Below are positions 60,746 to 64,000 of a stretch of DNA of 64,000 bases, piece after piece; the first letter of the stretch is position 1; each line of letters starts with the position of its first letter. This DNA comes from Strongylocentrotus droebachiensis. Taxonomy: Eukaryota > Echinodermata > Echinoidea > Camarodonta > Strongylocentrotidae. The stretch covers positions 124,001-188,000 of the forward strand of contig JAVYIG010001817.1 in assembly GCA_035222895.1 (NCBI GenBank). The letters are read 5' to 3'. Position numbers and translations under genes: made by a program. The notes beneath the pieces were generated by a model that worked only from the letters and a program-made list of their open reading frames with translations, searched no databases and had not been told where the DNA came from.

Positions 60746-60944
60746 CCTGCATGTAAGAGTGGTGGTGGTATGAATTTTTATCCTACTTAGTCGATCCTTT
60801 ACGTTTGACCCCCCCCCTATTGAAAATACCTGGCTACGCCTGTGGATAAGATTATTTACTCTAACTTTACCATCTCAGACGTGACTCAGTTTCGAGTCAG
60901 TTTCAAGGTGAAGACAGAGTGCTGACAAAGTCAACGTACCACTC

Positions 60945-61135
60945 TACCAAATCAATCAATAATATGACTTAGGCTCTATCAAATCAATTAATCAATCGTC
61001 AATCCAATTATCAATTTAAGCAATCATTCGTTCGTGTCAATCAATTAATTAATTATCCAACAAAATACGGAAAAACACTTCAATCAATCACTCAATCAGT
61101 CGATCAATGACTCGTATCAATCAATCCACCTATCC
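60945..61135 (+). repeat. (ATCA)n-type low-complexity tract
   Basis: Irregular runs of CAATCAAT and TCAATTAAT over ~190 bp. Simple sequence with no other signal. Confidence 0.75.
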
Positions 61136-61342
61136 ATAATTTGGGGCATTAGAAACTGAATGTACACAATCACAAAGAATTGGTTCCGGTGTCTCGGTTT
61201 TATTGACATTGAAAAACGTTGTAACATACTTATGAGATGAGAAGAAAAATAATCAAGCCATTACACGAATTGACAAGGATAAAGAGGTACATCGTAGGCC
61301 TTTACTCCATTATAAAATAGACCAGATCGACCGAACAAACTA

Positions 61343-61548
61343 TTATACCTCAGTCACACCATGAAACTGGTTAGACCGCCAAACAGACTCGAGACCGACT
61401 GACTTGTTCGGGGTAATGTGATTCTTCGATCGGTCTGGTGTCGGTCTGGTGTCGGTCTCGTTGGTGTGGCTGAGTTATAACATTACTCCGAATAACCAAG
61501 AATCAATAGGCTTGGAGGCGGTATGAAGTCGGTCTACCGATGTGACTA
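61343..61548. mobile_element. MITE pair with CTCAGTCACACC-type inverted ends
   Basis: TTATACCTCAGTCACACCA at 61343 has an inverse at 61462-61480 (TGGTGTGGCTGAGTTATAA). A further diverged inverse (ACCGATGTGACTAAG) ends at about 61549, next to the following palindrome. The interior repeats TCGGTCTGGTG. Likely two related short elements or one nested in another. Confidence 0.55.
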
Positions 61549-61973
61549 AGGGCGCGTTCATGCTTGATTTTGAAGGTAGAATGAGCGATCTGAAACGCTC
61601 ATCGTAAACGCTCATCGTGATCGCAGTTCCACGGTGTAGCTGTTCATGCTTACTTCTCTGGCTCATCCAGGCAATTCTCCTTGTGTGGCATTGTGTGACC
61701 TTCACTGTGCATGCTACGTAGACCCACTAGAGGTCAGTGCGTTGACCCCATTTAAACGCGTTTACAATTGTAAACGCGTTTAAATGGGTTCAACGCACTG
61801 ACCTCTAGTGGGTCTACGTAGCATGCACAGTGAAGGTCACACAATGCCACACAAGGAGAATTGCCTGGATGAGCCAGAGAAGTAAGCATGAACAGCTACA
61901 CCGTGGAACTGCGATCACGATGAGCGTTTCAGATCGCTCATTCTACCTTCAAAATCAAGCATGAACGCGCCCT
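61549..61973. mobile_element. 425-bp near-perfect palindromic MITE
   Basis: AGGGCGCGTTCATGCTTGAT at 61549 is mirrored by ATCAAGCATGAACGCGCCCT ending at 61973. The arms match almost base for base down to the centre AACGCGTTTACAATTGTAAA near 61767. The only clear asymmetry is a ~15-bp duplication of CGCTCATCGT in the left arm. It would extrude as a long cruciform. No ORF and no clear target duplication. Confidence 0.85.
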
Positions 61974-63021
61974 CAATACTAGTCATGACCTGATTTATAT
62001 CATACACAGGAATCGATTATTAATACTGTACAATAAATGGAGGTATTTATAAGATGAAATAAAAGAATATTTATAATCAGCATACAAAATGAAGATACAA
62101 ATATATTCATACTAATCATGAATAATGAAAGTGACAATATAATAATGTGTAACCCAAACTAAATGCGTAAAAAAATAACAATGTACACAGTACATAATAT
62201 ATACTGTAACGACCAGCCATTATGTGCGTGCATACATGGGAGATTATACGTTCACTCGAAACTTATCGTAATTAAAAGTGGATTTAATTCACATAATCAC
62301 CCCCTTCCCTCTTTCTCTCCCCTCTCTCTCTCTCTCTGTCTTTCTCTCTTCGCGCTCTCTCTCTCGCTCTCTCTCTCTCTTTCCCTTCTATAATTATCTC
62401 TTGCATCATCTCGCTATCTTTCTCCAATCCTTATCCCATCCCTCTCTAGAAAGTTTATGGCTACATAAAAAGTTTGTTGGCGTTTAATGAAAAAGACATT
62501 TGCACTGTACATTAAATACAGGAGCAAGTAACGATGTAGTTACGGATTATACTTCATTAATTTCATTCTCGCATGACCACAATCATCCGTTAACATTGCA
62601 AACAATGGTCTTTTAAAAAATGTGTAAATTCAATCAATTCACACCTCCTGTCGTCACGCCTGTACCTCATAACTATTTCAAAATAAAAATGGCGAATTTC
62701 CTTTCAGTTTCAAGCACTTCCTAGGACCTTCGACTGATCAACCACATCCTAGCGCTGCATCAAAATAATCTCTTCTATGACTTTTCCAATTTGGTCAATC
62801 GATTTTGAGATCACCGTGTGCCCCCCCCCTCTCTCTCTATTTCTCTTCCGAATATTAGAAAAGGTCCCAAGAATACAATGCAGCCTCATTCATGTACAAT
62901 GAATTTACCTAATGTCTCCTCTCTTGTGATGGATAAACAATTATTAGGCGATGTAGAGTCAGAAAAGGTATCCTTCTGTCCAGGCAAAAATACTTCATTC
63001 AATTAGACATCAAAACTCATT
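61974..63021. other. AT-rich interval with a CT microsatellite
   Basis: Nothing gene-like. A (CT)n tract lies at about 62316-62385, with a smaller C/CT run at 62821-62843. Confidence 0.6.
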
Positions 63022-63162
63022 GGCACGAATTCACAAAGGAGGTTTGTCGACAAACCTCCTTTTGTTATTTACAAACCAGGTTTGTAAAAAACGCGTCAAA
63101 ACGCGTCATATGACGTACATAAACCTCGGTTTGTCGACAAACCTCCTTTGTGAATTCGGGCC
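63022..63162. mobile_element. 141-bp MITE with ~35-bp TIRs
   Basis: GGCACGAATTCACAAAGGAG at 63022 is mirrored by CTCCTTTGTGAATTCGGGCC ending at 63162. Each arm contains the inner palindrome GGTTTGTCGACAAACC. The centre has AAAACGCGTCATATGACG. Its right end directly abuts the first satellite unit. Confidence 0.8.
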
Positions 63163-64000
63163 AGAGTGACTGCAGGGCCCATGACGAATTAGGAGCTCAT
63201 AGAGCTCATAGAACTACTCCATTCTCATTCTAATTATAACATGCAGACATTATGTAGTCACACTTGTCATTGTGGCCACCTCTCTATAGAAGCCACCTGT
63301 CAGAGTGACTGCAGGGCCCATGACGAATTAGGAGCTCATAGAGCTCATAGAACTACTCCATTCTCATTCTAATTATAACATGCAGACATTATGTAGTCAC
63401 ACTTGTCATTGTGGCCACCTCTCTATAAAAGCCACCTGTCAGAGTGACTGCAGGGCCCATGACGAATTAGGAGCTCATAGAGCTCATAGAACTACTCCAT
63501 TCTCATTCTAATTATAACATGCAGACATTATGTAGTCACACTTGTCATTGTGGCCACCTCTCTATAAAAGCCACCTGTCAGAGTGACTGCAGGGCCCATG
63601 ACGAATTAGGAGCTCATAGAGCTCATAGAACTACTCCATTCTCATTCTAATTATAATATGCAGACATTATGTAGTCACACTTGTCATTGTGGCCACCTCT
63701 CTATAAAAGCCACCTGTCAGAGTGACTGCAGGGCCCATGACGAATTAGGAGCTCATAGAGCTCATAGAACTACTCCATTCTCATTCTAATTATAACATGC
63801 AGACATTATGTAGTCACACTTGTCATTGTGGCCACCTCTCTATAAAAGCCACCTGTCAGAGTGACTGCAGGGCCCATGACGAATTAGGAGCTCATAGAGC
63901 TCATAGAACTACTCCATTCTCATTCTAATTATAACATGCAGACATTATGTAGTCACACTTGTCATTGTGGCCACCTCTCTATAAAAAGCCACCTGTCAGA
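63163..64000 (+). repeat. 139-bp satellite, six units in window, continuing past right edge
   Basis: AGAGTGACTGCAGGGCCCAT starts at 63163, 63302, 63441, 63580, 63719 and 63858, a strict 139-bp period. Units are nearly identical (rare changes such as TATAGAAG/TATAAAAG and AACATG/AATATG). Each contains AGCTCATAGAGCTCATAG and ends CTCTCTATAAAAGCCACCTG. The last gains one A (140 bp). High homogeneity indicates recent amplification. The array is open at the right edge. Confidence 0.97.

Noticed and set aside
63163..64000. CRISPR array
   Set aside because: Regular spacing reflects a 139-bp satellite with no variable spacers, in a eukaryotic genome.

Overview
This is a eukaryotic nuclear window. 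Its genes are split by short AT-rich introns with GT/AG borders, and its repeats are metazoan in type. I infer a marine invertebrate deuterostome, most likely an echinoderm such as a sea urchin, from the gene types, the 0.3-1 kb introns, the dense palindromic MITEs, the tRNA-derived SINEs and the Helitron-like clusters. No marker in the window settles the species.

Layout. (1) 236-3533, minus strand: the first five coding exons of DRC7 (CCDC135), a ciliary dynein-regulatory-complex subunit; the gene runs off the left edge. (2) 4147-20478, plus strand: complete TTC27, which I reassembled as 21 coding exons encoding 871 residues. DRC7 and TTC27 are head to head with about 610 bp between start codons. 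TTC27 introns hold a 31-bp repeat with a SINE tail, a 144-bp repeat array, a retroelement remnant, a 114-bp minisatellite and two inverted copies of a foldback element. (3) 20479-25696: gene-free interval between convergent genes. (4) 25697-39406, minus strand: an 11-exon gene for a 910-residue protein with a C-terminal death domain and an unrecognised alpha-helical N-terminal region. All ten of its introns are phase 1. (5) 39955-55270: seven copies (A to G) of a non-autonomous element of about 1.85 kb with Helitron/Helentron-like ends (3' CTAG preceded by a short hairpin, followed by host T; 5' hairpin TTGCAATGACG...). They include an inverted pair, a copy nested in another copy and a head-to-tail junction. 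(6) 55271-64000: repeat-dominated DNA with GC-hairpin repeats in opposite orientations on either side of a ~135-bp satellite, a SINE, several long-TIR MITEs and a 139-bp satellite that continues past the right edge.

Only the three genes are convincing protein-coding loci. They do not form a pathway: DRC7 acts in motile cilia, TTC27 is a housekeeping TPR protein, and the third looks like a signalling adaptor. The death-domain gene and the Helitron-like cluster are the items most worth follow-up. Exon borders were set by hand from reading frame, GT/AG sites and, for DRC7 and TTC27, recalled similarity to the vertebrate proteins. No alignment or database search was run.
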